From NCBI GenBank assembly GCA_002007465.1, contig LNAC01000003.1, positions 15,199,483-15,263,482 on the forward strand: DNA of 64,000 nucleotides, in the 5' to 3' direction. Positions 61,417 through 64,000 of the stretch are shown one piece after another; the first letter of the stretch is position 1, and every line of letters starts with the position of its first letter. The notes under the pieces were generated by a model. That model had not been told where the DNA came from. It searched no databases and saw only the letters and a program-made list of their open reading frames with translations. This DNA comes from Ailurus styani. Lineage: Eukaryota > Chordata > Mammalia > Carnivora > Ailuridae. The position numbers were made by a program, and so were the translations under genes.

Positions 61417-61898
61417 TTGGCTCTTCAAATGAATTGTATTTTATTTTCCTCGTGTTCTTGGGGTACCAAAGTGATATGTACTTTTGGAACCCCATGTCCT
61501 GGTAGTCTTTGAGGTCTTTCTAGTTAGGGCTAGATTTTAACTAGAAAAATGATACTTAAAATTACTTCATTTGAGAAACCCAAAACAGAAATTTGGTTCA
61601 TGGTTGAAGGGTTGAGCATAGGTCTAAGAGGCACCTATTTGGTATGGCATTTGGGATAATATGGATCTGGCTTGAAAATTATGGAAACCATCAGTTTCAC
61701 AGCATGGATTCTGAAAAGCACATTTTGTTATGGAAGCAGTATCTGTATACATAGGGATTAAATAACCCTATTTTAATTCAAATTGTAAATAAGTTCAAAA
61801 TTTAAAATAAGCACTTTAATTCAGTATTTTAATTCAATATGTATTTAAATGATATTCCACACTTTTAATAGTAGAGTTAAAAGGAAACTGAATGGTCA
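61417..61898. other. Unassigned sequence
   Basis: Nothing recognised. Confidence 0.4.
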
Positions 61899-61899
61899 T

Positions 61900-62075
61900 T
61901 CCAACTGTGTGATTTTGAATTTCGTCATCATGAAAAATTTATTAAACTTTTGTAAGCCTTAGTTTTTTCACCTGTACACTGGGGGTAGGAATAGTACCTG
62001 ATAGATTTGTTGGGACTATTAAATGGAAAGTTCTTGCCACAGTGACTGGATATAAGAGACTATTCAATCTACCTT
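61900..62075 (+). repeat. MIR-like SINE fossil
   Basis: 'tgtgattttgaatttcgtcatc', 'agccttagttttttcacctgtacactgggggtagg' and 'tagatttgttgggactattaaatgg' follow the sense MIR order. Confidence 0.65.
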
Positions 62076-64000
62076 CTTTTAAAAACCAATGAAGAAACTA
62101 AGTTCACGAAGGTTAATTGATTTTCCCTGGATCACCAAATAGCTAGAGATGCCAGAAGTAAAAATGTTGTATCATGGATACCAGGTCAGGGTTCATTTAA
62201 TTAGACACTTCTGGTGTTTATTTGCTAGGAAAGCATATTTGCCTCTGAATTTTCAGGTTATAATTTGTTACTAATAGTCACGTTTTAGTCCACAGGAGGT
62301 ACAGCACCAGTAAATTAGTTTTCGAGAGTGTTCAGTAGCTGCACACTTAAATTATCTACTTTAAACTGTGTCAAAAATTATTTTTAAAAAATACCTGAAT
62401 CATAATATTTTTCTGGTCAGTTCTAATATATGTGAATGTTTTGTGGTAAATGATATTTTCCTACATTTCAATTTTGCTCTTATTGTCATTCGTGTGTGTG
62501 TAAAACTACCAAATGATCATGCAAACGGTTACTCCATGGGTTTTCACATCTTAACAATTCTTGTACCCAAAGGAAACAGATTTTCTTACAGTTTGGCCAA
62601 ACACATAAATCAGCAAATCCAAGTATGATACTTTATTATAAATAAACAATCCTCTGAATTTTTTGGTCATTGAAAACTTTTGTTTTGCCTTCCAGCAGCT
62701 GTTTTGTACAGGAACAGCTGCTAATACTTATATATAACATTTATCAGGTTCCTTTATAAGCTATAAAAACCACAAATGTTGCTTTAAAGGAAGTTTAAAA
62801 CTCTACATATATTTATATACCAAATGGCTAAATTACTTACAAACCTTTTGGATAGATTGGTAACAGAATTCACTGAATCAATTTTTTTTATATACTTAGC
62901 TACTTGTCATTCATGTCTTTGTAAAATTTCCTTTCATTTGTCGACCAAAATGATTTCTTCTATGACAAGATTTAGTCTAAACCAAGTAATTGATTTATGT
63001 AATTCGCTTAAAGATAAGGCATAGGCAGTTATATTTATTATGCAGGCTTTTTAACATTGGAGATTACATATCATTAAAGATGCCAATTTAGCAAGGATAA
63101 TGCATTATCAGTGTGCAGTCTGTTCCCCATTTCATTCCCTTCCTTTCACCCAAGAAGAAACACCTGTGCTCCATTCAGAATGGCTATTTCCCTGGAATAT
63201 AATCAGTCACAACTGTTCAAATGTCATCTGTGGAGGTCTTGAGGCTAGATGGTCCCTGCAGTGTTTGAAACCATCCCTCATTCTGCATTTTCTTCTTAGG
63301 TTGCCCAAGACAGTTGCTAAGCTTTGCAAAGTGCATGTGAAGTTGCCTTGGGGTATCTATGGCAGCATCGTGTCTGGGGGTTTGCAGGCATGAATTATCA
63401 GCTTCTTCTGCTGCACATGGTGGCAGGGAGGAGAACTGGGGATTAAGCAAGCCAGGTAGAACTTGAAGAAGAAAAATGAGTTGTGCTCTCTCTGCATGTT
63501 TAGCATTCTGTCAGCCTCCTGGTCAACAGATCCTGCGCGAGGCCTCTTCAAACCCCCGAGTATAGCAAAGAGGCAGATGCTCAGGTCTTGGCAATCAAAC
63601 ATCTGAGAATATCTCTAGGGTAGGGTTTGGCTTCATTAACTACTTGTCAAACATCTACTTTCTTAAACCTTTGTACTGCTTGAGGTTTTATGTGAATAAG
63701 GCCATGGCTCTTAGGATCAGGAATAAGGAGAGGGAGAAAGGAAAGAAACTCAGATCAATTTAAAGAGTTTAATCCTTTGACAATGAAGGTCCTCACCTTC
63801 CCACATCTGATCAGTTCTCTGAGAAATAGTTTAAGGGGTTTTTAGCACTTTCTGTAAGCTGGCTTTTAGCAATTTAAACATGTTTCCTAAAATGCAAAGT
63901 GCAATTTACTTTGTTCAAATTCATTTCAGTATTTCTGTTACAATACTCATACCTACATACTTTTTCCTCTTGCTCTTAATCTATTATTTTAAAATGAGTC
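62076..64000. other. Repeat-poor unassigned sequence
   Basis: Almost 2 kb with no repeat family or exon that I can name. Contains the palindrome GTTTGGCCAAAC at 62591-62602 and the E-box hairpin at 62694-62722. Open frames at 63100-63602 overlap on both strands and show no known domain. Confidence 0.45.
62694..62722. repeat. 10-bp inverted repeat with two CAGCTG E-boxes
   Basis: agcagctgtt (62694-62703) and aacagctgct (62713-62722) are exact complements around a 9-nt loop containing TGTACA. Each arm holds one CAGCTG, the class bound by bHLH dimers. Regulatory function is only inferred. Confidence 0.7.

Noticed and set aside
63100..63602. Overlapping frames of 77-97 codons on both strands
   Set aside because: No known domain, no splice or promoter context, and mutual overlap on opposite strands. 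They are likely chance openings in slightly GC-richer sequence.

Overview
This window is mammalian nuclear DNA, AT-rich, with no convincing intact protein-coding gene or spliced exon on either strand. The organism is almost certainly a carnivore. About twenty copies of the tRNA-Lys-derived Can-SINE (SINEC) are scattered through it, and many have the head form with 'gtgggttaaagcctctgccttcggctcagg' character that I associate with mustelids (ferret, mink, marten, otter). The family assignment is established knowledge; the mustelid placement is inference from memory of consensus forms.

Layout: 1-2.9 kb is mostly unassigned sequence with a CA repeat. 2.95-3.55 kb is a TG...CA-bounded gammaretrovirus-like (ERV1) LTR on the minus strand, with a purine tract just upstream of it. 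5-13 kb holds four SINEs, a CA repeat, a MER5A-like DNA transposon fossil and an old antisense L1. 17.0-18.66 kb is a full-length, intronless, badly damaged alpha-tubulin retrocopy (minus strand, TUBA1B-like 3'UTR). 21.1 kb has a MER20-like fossil. 22.4-22.95 kb has a head-to-head SINE pair. 24.5-29 kb is a block of degenerate LTR-like sequence broken by a GA microsatellite, a 5'-truncated carnivore L1 with an open ORF2 C-terminus, and a SINE. 30.9-36.1 kb is a long antisense L1 (ORF2 and 3'UTR), itself hit by two SINEs, a CA repeat and a pentanucleotide array. A further SINE, an L1 3'UTR fragment and a large TTTC/TTCC array follow. 38-42 kb is largely unassigned. 42-54.5 kb is a dense mosaic of SINEs, MIR, L2 and MaLR-type LTRs. 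It includes a 51 bp tandem duplication and a 110 bp direct repeat meeting at the only N (a likely assembly join). 55.6-57 kb is another old antisense L1. The last 7 kb is mostly unassigned, with MIR and SINE copies and a few hairpin-like motifs.

The parts do not form a pathway. The window reads as an intergenic or intronic gene-poor segment whose history is layered retrotransposition: MIR/L2 and DNA-transposon fossils, then MaLR LTRs and L1M copies, then the ERV1 LTR, the tubulin retrocopy and carnivore L1, then Can-SINEs with target-site duplications still visible. I found no previously undescribed biological system. The best leads are the ERV LTR with its attached purine tract, the tubulin retrocopy, the probable assembly duplication at the N, inverted SINE pairs, and a paired E-box hairpin in repeat-poor sequence near 62.7 kb. 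Repeat family names come from memory of consensus sequences and were not checked by a search.
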